A stretch of DNA of 64,000 nucleotides from Paeniglutamicibacter gangotriensis Lz1y (GCF_000348945.1 NZ_AOCK01000013.1:1-64000); one strand, 5' to 3'. Positions 9,120-19,084 are shown, counted from the stretch's first letter. A program made the numbers and translations. The notes: generated by a model not told the origin, from the letters alone.

Positions 9120-9957
9120 GTGAAACCTTCTTTTGCTTCGGGGTGCGTGCAGGCGCCATCCTGCCGCGGGTGCTTCCCATGCCGGAGACCAACGCCAACA
9201 GGACAAACATGATCAACAGGGACAGCAGAGAAACCAGCACGGCGAGGTAGGGATCGGTCTGCGAGATCTGCAGCAACCCGGTCTGGAAGGTGTCACGGCT
9301 CAACAGCGAGGACACCGTGAATTCACCCATGACGATGGCCACGGTGAGCAGCGAGGCCGAGAGCAACCCGCGGCGCAGCCCGGGGATGAGCACCTTGATG
9401 AACACCGCCGGCCATCCGGCGCCCAGCGAGCGGGCCGCCTCGCTGAGCACTCGGGCGTCCATGCCGTGCAGGTCCGCGGCGATCGCGCGATAGGCAAAGG
9501 GCAGCACCAGCACGCCGTAGGCGAGGAACAGCGTCCATTCCCCGGAGCCCAGGGTGCGGCCCAGGATCCGGTAGATGGGGGCGAACCCGACCACCAGGGC
9601 GATGGCGGGGATCGCGATGGGCAGCACCGTCAACAAATCAAGCATCCGCTGCAGCCGCGCAAAGCGCAGGTGCACCCAGATGATCGTCGGGGCGAACACG
9701 CACAGCACCAGGCCCAGCGACAGTGCCGAGAGCACCAACGAGTTGCCCAGTCCCCGGGTCAGTGCCCGGTACTGGCGACTGTCCTGCAATTCACCGAGGC
9801 CCGCCCAATGTTCGAAGCCGTAGCCGCCGGTGGTGCTGCGCAGCGTGAACTCGGCCATGGCCGCCAGTGGCAGCAGGAAGAGCACCGAGATGACCAAGAG
9901 GATGGTGCGGCGCAGGGCCGGACTTGGCGGCGTGGAGACCTGGCTCATTGCTGCCAC
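9109..9957 (-). CDS. ABC transporter permease, second subunit
   Basis: 282 residues with about six membrane helices and a BPD-type permease loop around residues 175-205 (EAARSLGAGWPAVFIKVLIP), where the ATPase docks. It is the second of two half-permeases in a PotBC/FbpB-split importer. The gene overlaps both neighbours (13 bp with the first permease and 11 bp with the ATPase), implying coupled translation. The C-terminal tail is Arg/Lys-rich. Confidence 0.88.
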   Translation of the reverse strand: MAAMSQVSTPPSPALRRTILLVISVLFLLPLAAMAEFTLRSTTGGYGFEHWAGLGELQDSRQYRALTRGLGNSLVLSALSLGLVLCVFAPTIIWVHLRFARLQRMLDLLTVLPIAIPAIALVVGFAPIYRILGRTLGSGEWTLFLAYGVLVLPFAYRAIAADLHGMDARVLSEAARSLGAGWPAVFIKVLIPGLRRGLLSASLLTVAIVMGEFTVSSLLSRDTFQTGLLQISQTDPYLAVLVSLLSLLIMFVLLALVSGMGSTRGRMAPARTPKQKKVSHAT

Positions 9958-10844
9958 CGTGCTGCCCTACGCATCAGCAGGCTGTACAGGACCATGACCA
10001 CGGCCATCACCAGGATCATGCCTAGCGCCAGCACCCCGGCGGTGTTGGCCACCGAAGCCCCCGTCTCGCCGATCAGTGCTGCACGGATCTGCAGCGGGAC
10101 GATCTGCGCCCCCTGGCTGATCAAGGCAGCTGCCGTGGCATAGGAGGAGAAGGAGTTGGCAAAGAGCAGCAACAGGGCTCCCAAGAACGAGGGGGCAAGC
10201 ACGGGGAAGCCGATGTGCCGCCAGTATTGCCAGCGGTTGGCACCGAGCGTGGCGCTGGATTCGACCCACTGCGGGCGCAGACGCTCGATCGCTGGCAGGA
10301 AGGTGATCACCATCAGCGGGATCTGGAAGTACAGGTAGGGAAGGATCAATCCCGGCAGCTGGTAGAGCCAGACTCCTTCGCCATAGATGTCGATGCCCCA
10401 GGTGTCGCGCAACCACACCCGCAGGATGCTTTGCGCTCCCATGGTCGCGATGAAGGCGAAGGCCAGCATCACGCCGCCGAATTGGGCGAGCACCGAGGCA
10501 GCTGCGTCCATAGAGCGGCGCAGCGGACCGTCGCTTCGCACCCCGGTCAAGGCCCAGCACACCAGGGCACCGAGCACCGCCCCGATGAGTGCGGTGAGAA
10601 GGCCGATGAGGCTCGAGGAGCCGAAGGTCTTCCAGATGACGGGGTTCTCGTAGACGGAGAAGTTACCCAGGGTGAAGCTGCCGTCGGCATCAACAAAGCC
10701 GCTGCCGATGGCCAGCAGCGTCGGCACCCCCAGGAAAGCGAGGATGTAAAGCGTGAAGGGAAGAAGTCCCAGCCACGAAAGCTTGCGCTTCAGGGGAAAC
10801 CAGCGCTCCTTGGAATACTCGGTGGGTCCGGGCGGGGCTGCCAC
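9945..10844 (-). CDS. ABC transporter permease, first subunit
   Basis: 299 residues with about six membrane helices; the first lies at about 22-44 after a basic N-terminus. The ATPase-contact loop (ESSATLGANRWQYWRHIGFP) has the expected EAA-loop pattern. It pairs with the overlapping permease gene to form the channel of the importer. It starts 39 bp after the binding-protein stop in the same operon. Confidence 0.88.
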   Translation of the reverse strand: MAAPPGPTEYSKERWFPLKRKLSWLGLLPFTLYILAFLGVPTLLAIGSGFVDADGSFTLGNFSVYENPVIWKTFGSSSLIGLLTALIGAVLGALVCWALTGVRSDGPLRRSMDAAASVLAQFGGVMLAFAFIATMGAQSILRVWLRDTWGIDIYGEGVWLYQLPGLILPYLYFQIPLMVITFLPAIERLRPQWVESSATLGANRWQYWRHIGFPVLAPSFLGALLLLFANSFSSYATAAALISQGAQIVPLQIRAALIGETGASVANTAGVLALGMILVMAVVMVLYSLLMRRAARWQQ

Positions 10845-10883
10845 TGCGGCACGCCCCGCCCGGCGGATCTGCGAGGATAAAAA

Positions 10884-12008
10884 TTACTGGGTGAGTTCCG
10901 ACCAGCGCTCGCCCAGCAGCGTGTTTGCCGCCTTGGTTTCGGCTTCGCTGGGCGAGACCCAGTCCGCCGAGGTGGTGCCGAAGGTCGTGCTCTGCAGCAG
11001 CGCCTCATCGACGGTGCCGGATTCCTTCAAGGCATCGACTCTCACCGGCACCGAGTTGCCTTCCATGAAGAGCAGTTGTACCTCGTCGGAGAAGATCCAT
11101 TCCTGCCACAGGCGGGCGGCGGCGGGGTGCGGCGCGTCGGCGTTGATCGCCTCGTTGTAGAACGAGACATATGCTGCGCCCGGCAGGATGGTTGCCTTGA
11201 AATCGGGGTTTCCCGCGGTGGCGGCGGCGTTGTTGAAGGACCAGTCGAAGACTACCGGGGTCTCGCCCGAGGCGATGGTCGCCGGCGTCGGATCGACGGT
11301 CAGGAAGTTTCCTGCGTCCTTGAGCTTGAGCATCCAGTCGATGCCCGGGCCGAAGTCAGCCACGCTTCCGCCGGCCAACTCAGAGATGGTACCCATGGCC
11401 GCGAAAGCGGCCCCCGCCTGCGTCGGGTCCCCATTCAGGGCCACTGCGCCCTTATAGTCCTCGCCCAGCAGCCCCTCTAGGTCCTTGGGCTCCGGGACGT
11501 TGGACGAGTCGTAGCCCACCGACATGATCCCGGTGTAGTTGTTGACCCACAATCCTTCGGGGTGTTTGTTGGCCTCGGGAATCGAGTCCCAGGTCTCGAC
11601 CTTGTACGGGGCGAATTTGTCGGTGTTTGTCAGGGCGACTGCCGCCCCGAGGTCAAAGACGTCGGGCGCAGTGTCCTGGCCCTTCTGGTTGACTGCCGCC
11701 TGGATCTCCTCCGCCGAGGAGGCATTCGGGTTGGCCGAGTTCACCTCGATATCGTATTTTTCCTCAAACCCGGTGATGACTGCGCCGTAGTTGGCCCAGT
11801 CTTCCGGAAGTGCGATGACGTTCAACTCGCCTTCCAGTTCGGCTGCCTCGACCAGCTTCTCGATGCCGCCGAAGTCCGCGGCGCTGACGGCGGTGGCCGC
11901 GTCGATACCGTCGACGGATGCGGTGGACCCACCCCCCGAACCACAGGCGGCAAGTGTGGTGGACAGCGCAAGCACGACCGAAACGGCCAGCAAAGAACGA
12001 CGCTTCAT
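10884..12008 (-). CDS. ABC transporter substrate-binding lipoprotein
   Basis: 374 residues from the ATG at 12008 (GGAAGGAAC upstream). The signal peptide ends at lipobox LAAC, so the mature protein is lipid-anchored on the outer face of the membrane. The fold is that of PotD/AfuA-like binding proteins (type II periplasmic-binding). Relatives bind polyamines, ferric iron, thiamine or phosphonates; I see no residue set that fixes the ligand. It is the first gene of a four-gene operon with two permeases and an ATPase, so expression probably starts in the gap at 12009-12241. Confidence 0.88.
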   Translation of the reverse strand: MKRRSLLAVSVVLALSTTLAACGSGGGSTASVDGIDAATAVSAADFGGIEKLVEAAELEGELNVIALPEDWANYGAVITGFEEKYDIEVNSANPNASSAEEIQAAVNQKGQDTAPDVFDLGAAVALTNTDKFAPYKVETWDSIPEANKHPEGLWVNNYTGIMSVGYDSSNVPEPKDLEGLLGEDYKGAVALNGDPTQAGAAFAAMGTISELAGGSVADFGPGIDWMLKLKDAGNFLTVDPTPATIASGETPVVFDWSFNNAAATAGNPDFKATILPGAAYVSFYNEAINADAPHPAAARLWQEWIFSDEVQLLFMEGNSVPVRVDALKESGTVDEALLQSTTFGTTSADWVSPSEAETKAANTLLGERWSELTQ

Positions 12009-12241
12009 GTAAGAGGTTCCTTCCCCCAAGAATTCACAAACCATTAAAGGGCATGACTGACGCGACTACGTTCAGCATCCTTGGATCGGATGGCCCACTG
12101 ACACAACCTACGGATGCCGAGAGGCCGAGGCATGGACCGAAATTGAACACTCCATGAAATCCCGGGTAAATCGCCGCCTCATCTTCTCCGCGGACCCTGG
12201 CGGCGCGCACCGACGGAACCTGTGCGTGCGGAACAACAAAA
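12009..12241 (-). promoter_or_regulatory. Upstream region of the ABC importer operon
   Basis: The gap between the ABC operon and the oxidoreductase stop spans 12009-12339. Its right part holds the terminator at 12242-12282. The left part must contain the ABC operon promoter, but I could not single out boxes, and I saw no convincing operator, small gene or RNA. Confidence 0.4.
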
Positions 12242-12282
12242 GCGGCCCCGACTCCCCGTGTTTCCCGGGGAATCGGGGCCGC
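12242..12282 (-). terminator. Hairpin terminator after the oxidoreductase gene
   Basis: A long GC-rich inverted repeat (GCGGCCCCGA.. with ..TCGGGGCCGC) lies about 60 bp after the minus-strand stop at 12340 and separates that gene from the ABC operon. Confidence 0.75.
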
Positions 12283-12339
12283 GTAGCACCTCGTCGGAGC
12301 ACCTATTGGCTGCAGGCGACCGACGGAGCCCGTCGAACG

Positions 12340-13281
12340 TCAGTCCGTGAAGCCGGTCAGCACGATTTTGCCTCCGGCGTGCCCGCCCATGCTTTCGGTG
12401 ATTGCCGCGGCGGCCTCCTGCATCGGGTAGCTGGAGACGACGTGGACGCCGAGTGTGCCGGCCTCAACCAACTCGTTGAGCCGGGCCAGTTCCCGCCCAT
12501 CGGGCCGCACCCAGATGTAGCGTCCGCCGTGCTCGCCCACGGATCCATCGGCGATCGACACGTGCTTCCCCGATTCCTTCAGCACCGCCAGGGTGTCCTC
12601 GAGCGCCTCACCGTGGAAGTCCGCCACCGCGTCGACTCCCTCGGGAACCAGCGCACGCACCGCAGCAACCAGACCCGAACCATAGGTGAGCGGTTCGGCG
12701 CCCAATCCGGCGAGCAGGTCGTGGTTCTTTTCCGAGGCGGTGGCCAGCACCCGAACCCCGGCCTGATGGGCGATCTGGATCGCCGCCTGTCCCACACCTC
12801 CGGCGCCGTTGTGGATCAGCAGGCTCTGTCCGGGGGCCAGCTGAAGCGCATCAAGGGCGCGCAGCGCGGTCCCGCCGGTCAACGGCAGCGCTGCGGCCTC
12901 TTCGAAGGAGAGCTGCGTTGGCTTGTGCGCCACGGCCCCGGCGGGCAGCGTGAGGTATTCGGCGAAGGAACCGATCCCCACGGTGTCGCGCCGGCCGTAG
13001 GCGTGAACCTCGTCGCCGATATTGAACTCGGGGGTGTCAAAACCGACGGCATCCACCACGCCTGCAACATCCCAGCCGGGAACTGCCGGGAAGTCCACCG
13101 CCATGATCGGGTCGAGGTATCCGGCCATGACCTTCCAGTCCACCGGGTTCACTCCTGCCGCCTTGATCTTGATCCGCACCGTTCCCGGTCCGACCTTCGG
13201 CAGCGGAAGTTCGAGCTGCTCCAGTTTCTCCACGCCACCGTAGCTCGCATACGCCATGGCCTTCATCGTTTGCTCATTCAT
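12340..13281 (-). CDS. NADP-dependent oxidoreductase, MDR/quinone reductase-like
   Basis: About 313 residues from the ATG at 13281, chosen because AGGAAA lies at the right distance; a longer frame to 13593 has no ribosome site and poor coding character. It is a medium-chain dehydrogenase/reductase: a GroES-like N-terminal half (GWDVAGVVDAVG) and a Rossmann half with the nucleotide loop NGAGGVGQAAIQIAHQAG. Zinc ligands are absent, as in quinone oxidoreductases (QorA-like) rather than alcohol dehydrogenases. Natural substrate unknown. Monocistronic, with its own terminator. Confidence 0.85.
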   Translation of the reverse strand: MNEQTMKAMAYASYGGVEKLEQLELPLPKVGPGTVRIKIKAAGVNPVDWKVMAGYLDPIMAVDFPAVPGWDVAGVVDAVGFDTPEFNIGDEVHAYGRRDTVGIGSFAEYLTLPAGAVAHKPTQLSFEEAAALPLTGGTALRALDALQLAPGQSLLIHNGAGGVGQAAIQIAHQAGVRVLATASEKNHDLLAGLGAEPLTYGSGLVAAVRALVPEGVDAVADFHGEALEDTLAVLKESGKHVSIADGSVGEHGGRYIWVRPDGRELARLNELVEAGTLGVHVVSSYPMQEAAAAITESMGGHAGGKIVLTGFTD

Positions 13282-13636
13282 GGTTTTTCCTGCTTTCGTT
13301 TCCGGGTTGGCCGGTCTCCCCATGGACAACCACGCCCGGGCCGAAATTATTCGTGGTTTCCTCACCCCTGTGGGCAACGACATCGGCACGGGATCAGATA
13401 CGACGGCCCGACCCAGGACTTCTCCCATTATTCGCGTTGCTTCGCGGGCCTGCGCCCTGGTGTGCGCCCGCTTCCGGCCCGGCGCATCGTGGCGCCGGCC
13501 AGCCCGGTTGCCGTGCTGTAGCAACACCAGCACCTTGACATAAACCCGCGATTCCGGGCCTTTACCGCGCCCGAGGCCTAGACTCATCACCATCGCCCCG
13601 GATGGGGGCTGCCCTAAACCTCAGGAGAATTTTCCC
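13282..13636. promoter_or_regulatory. Divergent promoter region, oxidoreductase and ald
   Basis: A 355-bp gap without a credible gene. A -10-like TAGACT at 13579-13584 could serve ald; a TTGACA at 13535-13540 is too far away to pair with it. The ald ribosome site AGGAGAA precedes the ATG. No palindromic operator stood out. Confidence 0.35.
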
Positions 13637-14755
13637 ATGATCGTTGCCGTGCCCAAGGAAACCAAGGACAACGAATTGCGTGTGGCCATCACCCCGGCCG
13701 GTGTTTCGGAGTTCGTGGCGCACGGCCACCAGGTCGTCGTCCAGGCTGGTGCCGGAATCGGCTCGGGCATCGAGGACGCCCACTACCTCGAGGCCGGAGC
13801 ACGGATCGCCGACGACGCGCAGGCCACGTGGGCAGCAGGGGACATGGTGCTCAAGGTCAAGGAGCCCATCAACGAGGAATACGGCTTGCTGCGTGCCGGA
13901 CAGATCCTGTTCACGTACCTGCATCTGGCGGCCTCCCGCGAGTGCACCGATGCGCTGCTCGCCGCAGGAAGCACCGCCATCGCCTATGAGACCGTGACCA
14001 GGGGCCGGACCCTGCCCCTGTTGGCCCCGATGAGCGAGGTCGCCGGCCGGCTGGCCGCACAGATCGGCGCCTACACCCTGCTGCAGCCCGCGGGAGGTTC
14101 GGGGATCCTGATGGGCGGTGTTCCCGGGACCCGCCCGGCCAAGGTCCTGGTGATCGGCGGCGGTGTCGCCGGGGAAAATGCCGCGGCAGCTTCCGCAGGA
14201 CTCGGTGCCGAGGTCACCATCGTCGATGTGAACCTGGCCCGCCTGAAGGAAATTGACACCACGCACAACGGCCGGATCAAGACTTTAGCCTCCTCCACCC
14301 ACGCCATTGCCCTCGAGGTCGCCGATGCCGACCTGGTCATTGGCTCGGTGCTGATCCCCGGGGCCGCGGCACCGAAACTGGTCACTCTGGAGATGGTTCA
14401 GAAAATGCGTCCGGGCTCGGTGCTGGTGGACATCGCCATCGACCAAGGCGGCTGCTTCGAGGGCTCGCACCCCACCACGCACGCGGCACCGACGTTCACG
14501 GTGCACGACGCCCTGTACTACTGCGTGGCCAATATGCCCGGCGCCGTCCCACAGACTTCGACCGCAGCGTTGACCAACGCCACCCTGCCATACGCGCTGC
14601 GCATTGCCGACAAGGGCTGGAAGCAGGCGATGGCCCAGGATGCGGGCCTCGCCAACGGTCTGATGGTGCATGAGGGCTCGTTGGTCTTCGGGCCTGCGGC
14701 TGAGGCCTTGGGTCTGGAGCACGTGTCGATCGAGAGCGTGCTGGCCGGGGCCTGA
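13637..14755 (+). CDS. ald: Alanine dehydrogenase
   Basis: 372 residues, the usual length. It catalyses NAD-dependent interconversion of L-alanine and pyruvate plus ammonia in the cytosol. The N-terminal catalytic part begins IVAVPKETKDNELRVAITP, with the substrate-binding Arg and Lys in that stretch and a later LKVKEP. The Rossmann loop VLVIGGGVAGENAA binds NAD, and a C-terminal segment HDALYYCVANMPGAVPQTST is typical. AGGAGAA precedes the ATG. In actinobacteria ald is often controlled by an AldR (Lrp-type) regulator; none lies next to it here. A bidirectional hairpin follows. Confidence 0.96.
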   Translation: MIVAVPKETKDNELRVAITPAGVSEFVAHGHQVVVQAGAGIGSGIEDAHYLEAGARIADDAQATWAAGDMVLKVKEPINEEYGLLRAGQILFTYLHLAASRECTDALLAAGSTAIAYETVTRGRTLPLLAPMSEVAGRLAAQIGAYTLLQPAGGSGILMGGVPGTRPAKVLVIGGGVAGENAAAASAGLGAEVTIVDVNLARLKEIDTTHNGRIKTLASSTHAIALEVADADLVIGSVLIPGAAAPKLVTLEMVQKMRPGSVLVDIAIDQGGCFEGSHPTTHAAPTFTVHDALYYCVANMPGAVPQTSTAALTNATLPYALRIADKGWKQAMAQDAGLANGLMVHEGSLVFGPAAEALGLEHVSIESVLAGA

Positions 14756-14776
14756 GCACGCCGCATCCGTTAACGA

Positions 14777-14820
14777 CTGACGCCGGCTACTCGCACCATG
14801 GTGGGAGTAGCCGGCGTCAG
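14777..14820. terminator. Bidirectional terminator between ald and ychJ-like gene
   Basis: A perfect 16-bp inverted repeat (CTGACGCCGGCTACTC and its complement) with a 12-nt loop between two convergent stops. Confidence 0.85.
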
Positions 14821-14837
14821 CTGGCGGTTCTTCCCGC

Positions 14838-15239
14838 TTAGTCTTCGCCGTCGACGTAGTACCAGCGACCGTCTTCGCGGACGAACTCGCTGATCTCGTG
14901 CTGGGAGCTTGAATGGTTCAGCAAGCTGTAGTGGGCCTCGAACTCGACGACGCCGCGGCTATCGAAGGGGCCACCGGACTCGGTGCGGATGATGTCCAAC
15001 CGGTGCCAGATCATGGCTTCGTCGACCACCAAGTCCGTCGGGCGGGTTTTTGCATGCCAAGTCGCCAGCAGGTATTCGGGCAGATTCACGGCGAAGGCGC
15101 TAAAGCGTGAGCGCATCAGCGCCACGGCGGTTCCCGGCCACGTCGGGGCCTGTGAGTCATTGAAACCTTGGTGATATCCACCACAGCAGGACCCGTAGGG
15201 TTCCCCGGAATTGCAGGGGCAGCGTGCGTCTTTTTCCAT
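14838..15239 (-). CDS. YchJ/UPF0225 family protein with SEC-C motif
   Basis: 133 residues. The N-terminus has a zinc-binding SEC-C-type motif (CPCNSGEPYGSCC), and the rest is the conserved YchJ domain (LMRSRFSAFAVNLPEYLLATW, then VEFEAHY). The biochemical function of the family is unknown; SEC-C motifs bind zinc and mediate protein contacts, as in SecA. The ATG at 15239 is preceded by a -10-like TAAGCT (15246-15251) with exactly 6 nt between, and no ribosome site, so the mRNA may be leaderless. Confidence 0.85.
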   Translation of the reverse strand: MEKDARCPCNSGEPYGSCCGGYHQGFNDSQAPTWPGTAVALMRSRFSAFAVNLPEYLLATWHAKTRPTDLVVDEAMIWHRLDIIRTESGGPFDSRGVVEFEAHYSLLNHSSSQHEISEFVREDGRWYYVDGED

Positions 15240-15439
15240 TGGACAAGCTTAAGGGCAGCAGGAAGCACAAAAAACCACTCGATGGTCCCCGGGTGTGGGG
15301 CTGAGTGCCCGGACACAAAATCAGCGGAACGACCCCGGGCCGGTAGACTGAGCAAGCAAGCTCGCGGAGCGCCCCCCACTAGGCGTGAGACGGCACCTCC
15401 GCAGGCGATTAACCACCCCTCGCGCACAGGAGAACCCGG

Positions 15440-15691
15440 ATGCCCCGGATCGTTGTTGATGTTATGCCCAAGCCCGAAATCCTTGACCCGCAGGGCAAGG
15501 CCATTGTTGGCGCACTTCCCCGCCTCGGATTCACCGCTTTCAGCCAGGTCCGCCAGGGCAAGCGCTTTGAACTGACCGTAGATGGTGAGGTCACCGAGGA
15601 AATTCTGGCTCAGGCCCGCACCGCGGCCGAGCGGTTGCTCTCGAACCCGGTCATCGAAGACGTGGTCAACGTCGAGGTTGTCGCAGACTAA
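15440..15691 (+). CDS. purS: Phosphoribosylformylglycinamidine synthase, PurS subunit
   Basis: 83 residues. PurS is the small structural subunit bridging PurL and PurQ in the three-protein FGAM synthase of Gram-positive bacteria, fourth step of purine biosynthesis. Typical stretches are [18 protein letters not shown] and [18 protein letters not shown] precedes the ATG. It is the first gene of purSQL, and its stop overlaps the purQ start (TAATG). A -10-like TAGACT at 15344-15349 may mark the operon promoter. No obvious PurR box or riboswitch was seen in the 200 bp upstream. Confidence 0.95.
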   Translation: MPRIVVDVMPKPEILDPQGKAIVGALPRLGFTAFSQVRQGKRFELTVDGEVTEEILAQARTAAERLLSNPVIEDVVNVEVVAD

Positions 15692-16446
15692 TGAGTGCAA
15701 CTGAACTTCCCCTGATCGGCGACTATTCAACGCCCGTCACCGCACTGTCCGGCGCCCGCATCGGCGTCGTCACCTTCCCCGGTACCCTCGATGACCGTGA
15801 CGCTGCCCGTGCAGTCGGCCTGGCCGGTGCCGAGGCAGTGTCCTTGTGGCACGCCGATTCCGACCTGGCCGACGTCGATGCAGTGGTCATCCCCGGAGGC
15901 TTCTCCTACGGCGACTACCTGCGCGCCGGCGCGATCTCCCGCTTCGCCCCGATGATGGACAAGATCATCGACGCGGCGAACTCGGATGCCAAGCTCCCGG
16001 TCCTGGGCATTTGCAACGGCTTCCAGATCCTGACCGAGTCGCACCTGTTGCCTGGCTCGATGATCAAGAACGACCACCTGAAGTTCCTCTGCCGCGACCA
16101 GGTGTTGCGCGTGGATAACAACAGCACGGCCTGGACCAACCAGTACGCCCAGGGTGAGGAAATCACCGTCGTACTGAAGAACCAGGACGGCCAGTACGTG
16201 GCCGACGAAAAGACCCTTGACGCCCTTGAGGCCGAAGGTCGCGTGGCCTTCAGCTACGTGGGCTGGAACCCCAATGGGTCCCGCCGCAACATCGCGGGCA
16301 TCACCAATGCCGCAGGCAACGTGGTGGGCCTCATGCCGCACCCGGAGCACGCAGTGGAGGCCGGGTTCGGCCCGGACCACACCGGAACCGACGGACTGGG
16401 AGTCTTCGCTTCCGTCCTGACCCACCTTGTTGGAGGCCAGAAGTGA
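15691..16446 (+). CDS. purQ: Phosphoribosylformylglycinamidine synthase, PurQ (glutaminase)
   Basis: 251 residues, a class I glutamine amidotransferase that supplies ammonia to PurL. The nucleophile elbow [10 protein letters not shown] contains the catalytic Cys, and the C-terminal MPHPEHAVE supplies the His and Glu of the triad. The oxyanion stretch [13 protein letters not shown] is also typical. The ATG overlaps the purS stop, and its own stop overlaps the purL GTG (GTGA), so all three are translationally coupled. It is about 20 residues longer than B. subtilis-type PurQ, at the N-terminus. Confidence 0.96.
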   Translation: MSATELPLIGDYSTPVTALSGARIGVVTFPGTLDDRDAARAVGLAGAEAVSLWHADSDLADVDAVVIPGGFSYGDYLRAGAISRFAPMMDKIIDAANSDAKLPVLGICNGFQILTESHLLPGSMIKNDHLKFLCRDQVLRVDNNSTAWTNQYAQGEEITVVLKNQDGQYVADEKTLDALEAEGRVAFSYVGWNPNGSRRNIAGITNAAGNVVGLMPHPEHAVEAGFGPDHTGTDGLGVFASVLTHLVGGQK

Positions 16447-18770
16447 GCGCCGCGGAGCAAACTGCAGAGCAGAAGAAGTTCAACATGGACACCGTGGCCA
16501 ACGCCGCGGCCACTCCGCAGACCGAACTTCCCTGGGCCGAACTCGGCCTGAAGCACAACGAATTCGAGGAAGTCGTCAAGGTCCTGGGCCGCCGCCCCAC
16601 CGCGGCGGAACTGGCCATGTACTCGGTCATGTGGTCCGAGCACTGCTCTTACAAATCCTCGAAGAACCACCTGCGCCAGTTCGGCGACAAGGTCACCGAG
16701 GAGATGAAGAAGGACATGCTCGTGGGCATCGGCGAAAACGCCGGCGTCACCAACCTGGGCGACGGCTGGGCCGTGACCTTCAAGATCGAATCACACAACT
16801 CCCCCACCATGATCGAGCCGTACCAGGGTGCGGCCACCGGCATCGGTGGCATCGTGCGCGACATCATCTCCATGGGTGCACGCCCGGTGGCAGTGATGGA
16901 CCCGTTGCGTTTCGGGGCCATCGACCACCCGGATACCGCGCGGGTGATCCACGGCGCCGTTGCAGGCATCGGCGGCTACGGCAACTCGCTGGGTCTGCCG
17001 AACATCGGCGGCGAGGTCGTCTTCGACTCCGTCTACCAGGGCAACCCGTTGGTCAACGCTTTGGCAGTGGGCATCATGCGCCACGAGGACATCCGCCTGG
17101 CCAACGCGTCGGGACTGGGCAACAAGGTCGTGCTTTTCGGTGCCCGCACCGGTGGCGACGGCATCGGTGGCGCCTCGATCCTGTCCTCGGAGTCCTTCGA
17201 CGACACCAAGCCCTCCAAGCGTCCGGCCGTCCAGGTGGGTGACCCGTTTGCCGAGAAGGTGCTCATCGAGTGCTGCCTCGAGCTGTTCAAGGGCTCCCTC
17301 GTAGAAGGCATCCAGGACCTCGGCGCCGCGGGCATCTCCTGCGCCACCTCCGAGCTGGCTTCCAATGGCGACGGCGGCATGGATATCGAGCTGACGTCCG
17401 TGCTGCTGCGCGATCCTTCGCTGACCCCGGGCGAAATCCTGATGTCCGAGTCGCAGGAACGCATGATGGCCGTCGTCTCCCCCCAGAACGTGGCGGCCTT
17501 CGAAGCGGTCATGGACAAGTGGGCCGTGGAATACTCCTGGCTCGGCGAGGTCACCGACACCAACCGCTTGGTCATCAAGTGGGATGGCGAAGTCATCGTG
17601 GATGTCGATCCGCGCACCGTGGCACATGACGGACCGGTCTACGACCGCCCGTACGCTCGCCCCCAGTGGCAGGATGCGCTGCAGGCGGACACATTCAAGG
17701 CCTCCGCGGCCGGGCAGAACCTGCCGGCCACCGGCGCAGAGCTCCGGGCAGCACTGGTGGAGCTCATGGCTTCGCCGAACATGTGCTCCAAGGACTGGGT
17801 CACCAACCAGTACGACCGTTACGTCGGCGGCAACACCGCGCTGGCCACCCCGGATGACGCCGGAGTGATCCGCGTCGATGAGGAAACCGGCATGGGCGTG
17901 GCCCTGGCCACCGACGCCAACGGCCGCTACACCTACCTGGACCCGTACCACGGCGCGCAGCTGGCCCTGTCCGAGTCCTACCGCAACGTGGCGACCTCCG
18001 GTGCGATCCCGCTGGCGGTCTCGGACTGCTTGAACTTCGGTTCCCCCGAGGACCCGGATGTCATGTGGCAGCTGGCAGAGGCCATTCGCGGCCTCTCGGA
18101 TGCCTGCATGGAGCTCGGCGTCCCGGTCACCGGCGGCAACGTGTCGCTGTACAACCAGACCGGTACCACCGCCATCCACCCGACCCCGGTCGTGGCGATG
18201 CTGGGCAAGTTCGACGACATCGCACGCCGCACCCCCTCGGGCTGGCGCGCGGATGCCGACGGACAGGCCATCTACCTGCTGGGCACCACGTTCGATGAGC
18301 TCGATGGGTCGGAATTCGCGAACATCCGCGGGCACCTCGGTGGCATGCCGCCGAAGGTCGACCTTGCGGCGGAGAAGACCCTGGGTGCGATCCTGATCAA
18401 CGCCTCGCGCGATGGCATGATCGACTCGGCCCACGACCTCTCCGAGGGCGGCCTGGGCGCCGCACTGGGCGAGATGGCGCTGCGCTACGGCGTCGGTGCC
18501 CGCGTGGCTCTCGATGATCTGTGCGAGCGCGACGGTGTGGATGCTTTCACCGCGCTGTTCTCCGAGTCGCAGGCCCGCGCCGTCGTCGCGGTTCCGCGTT
18601 CGGAAGAGGTCCGCTTCAACGACATGGCCACGGCCCGCCAGTTCCCGGTGGTCCGCCTGGGCGTGGTTGATGCCGCGAGCACCTCGCTGGAGGTCCAGGG
18701 CCAGTTCGATTTGGACCTGGCCGAACTGCGCGAGGCCCACGAGGCCACGCTGCCGAAGTACTTCGGCTAA
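16443..18770 (+). CDS. purL: Phosphoribosylformylglycinamidine synthase, PurL (large subunit)
   Basis: 775 residues, the short type of PurL that needs separate PurS and PurQ, not the 1300-residue fused enzyme. It converts FGAR to FGAM using ATP and glutamine-derived ammonia. Recognisable stretches are [13 protein letters not shown], the ATP-binding [14 protein letters not shown]-like region (here [14 protein letters not shown]), and [18 protein letters not shown]. The GTG start at 16443 overlaps the purQ stop. A strong terminator at 18788 closes the operon. Confidence 0.96.
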   Translation: MSAAEQTAEQKKFNMDTVANAAATPQTELPWAELGLKHNEFEEVVKVLGRRPTAAELAMYSVMWSEHCSYKSSKNHLRQFGDKVTEEMKKDMLVGIGENAGVTNLGDGWAVTFKIESHNSPTMIEPYQGAATGIGGIVRDIISMGARPVAVMDPLRFGAIDHPDTARVIHGAVAGIGGYGNSLGLPNIGGEVVFDSVYQGNPLVNALAVGIMRHEDIRLANASGLGNKVVLFGARTGGDGIGGASILSSESFDDTKPSKRPAVQVGDPFAEKVLIECCLELFKGSLVEGIQDLGAAGISCATSELASNGDGGMDIELTSVLLRDPSLTPGEILMSESQERMMAVVSPQNVAAFEAVMDKWAVEYSWLGEVTDTNRLVIKWDGEVIVDVDPRTVAHDGPVYDRPYARPQWQDALQADTFKASAAGQNLPATGAELRAALVELMASPNMCSKDWVTNQYDRYVGGNTALATPDDAGVIRVDEETGMGVALATDANGRYTYLDPYHGAQLALSESYRNVATSGAIPLAVSDCLNFGSPEDPDVMWQLAEAIRGLSDACMELGVPVTGGNVSLYNQTGTTAIHPTPVVAMLGKFDDIARRTPSGWRADADGQAIYLLGTTFDELDGSEFANIRGHLGGMPPKVDLAAEKTLGAILINASRDGMIDSAHDLSEGGLGAALGEMALRYGVGARVALDDLCERDGVDAFTALFSESQARAVVAVPRSEEVRFNDMATARQFPVVRLGVVDAASTSLEVQGQFDLDLAELREAHEATLPKYFG

Positions 18771-18787
18771 GCACGCACAACAACAGG

Positions 18788-18824
18788 CTGCGGGGCGTAG
18801 GGGATTTTCCCCTACGCCCCGCAG
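18788..18824 (+). terminator. Hairpin terminator after purL
   Basis: A perfect 16-bp stem (CTGCGGGGCGTAGGGG and its complement) around ATTTT, 18 bp after the purL stop. The next 140 bp up to the repeat cluster at 18963 show nothing recognisable. Confidence 0.85.
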
Positions 18825-18962
18825 GCGTTTAAGACGTGTTCGGGGGCAACGGGCCTGATCCATCGACGGCAAGCCAGCAGAGCTCACCGGGACAGGACCT
18901 CTGCTGCCTGCTGCTTTCCGTTTTGGGAGGCATCCGGATCGATCCGGCCGCCTGCGGCACCG

Positions 18963-19046
18963 ACTCCAAATCAAAATTAGTATTTGGAGTTAATTTGGAG
19001 TTGGAGGTCTCGCGCCCGGGTGACTCAGGTTAGAATTACTCCAAAT
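18963..19046. repeat. TTTGGAGT repeat cluster upstream of fic (putative operator)
   Basis: Four exact copies of the 9-mer ATTTGGAGT or its complement lie here: ACTCCAAAT at 18963-18971, ATTTGGAGT at 18982-18990 and 18993-19001 (an 11-bp, one-helical-turn step), and ACTCCAAAT at 19038-19046. A TTGGAGG half copy abuts the third. The last copy lies 2 bp after a -10-like TAGAAT (19031-19036), so a bound protein would block transcription of fic. The 15-mer TTGGAGTTAATTTGG at 18984-18998 recurs after the gene at 20454-20468. Confidence 0.75.
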
Positions 19047-19084
19047 CCAAGCATCTACTTTGACTTTGAGTAAGAAGGTTCCCC

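Noticed and set aside
13341-13593. N-terminal extension of the oxidoreductase frame to 13593
   Set aside because: The extra 104 residues lack family similarity and a ribosome site, while the ATG at 13281 has AGGAAA and matches the family N-terminus.
16791-18974. 727-residue minus-strand frame opposite purL
   Set aside because: Shadow of purL; runs through the purL terminator and has no family features.
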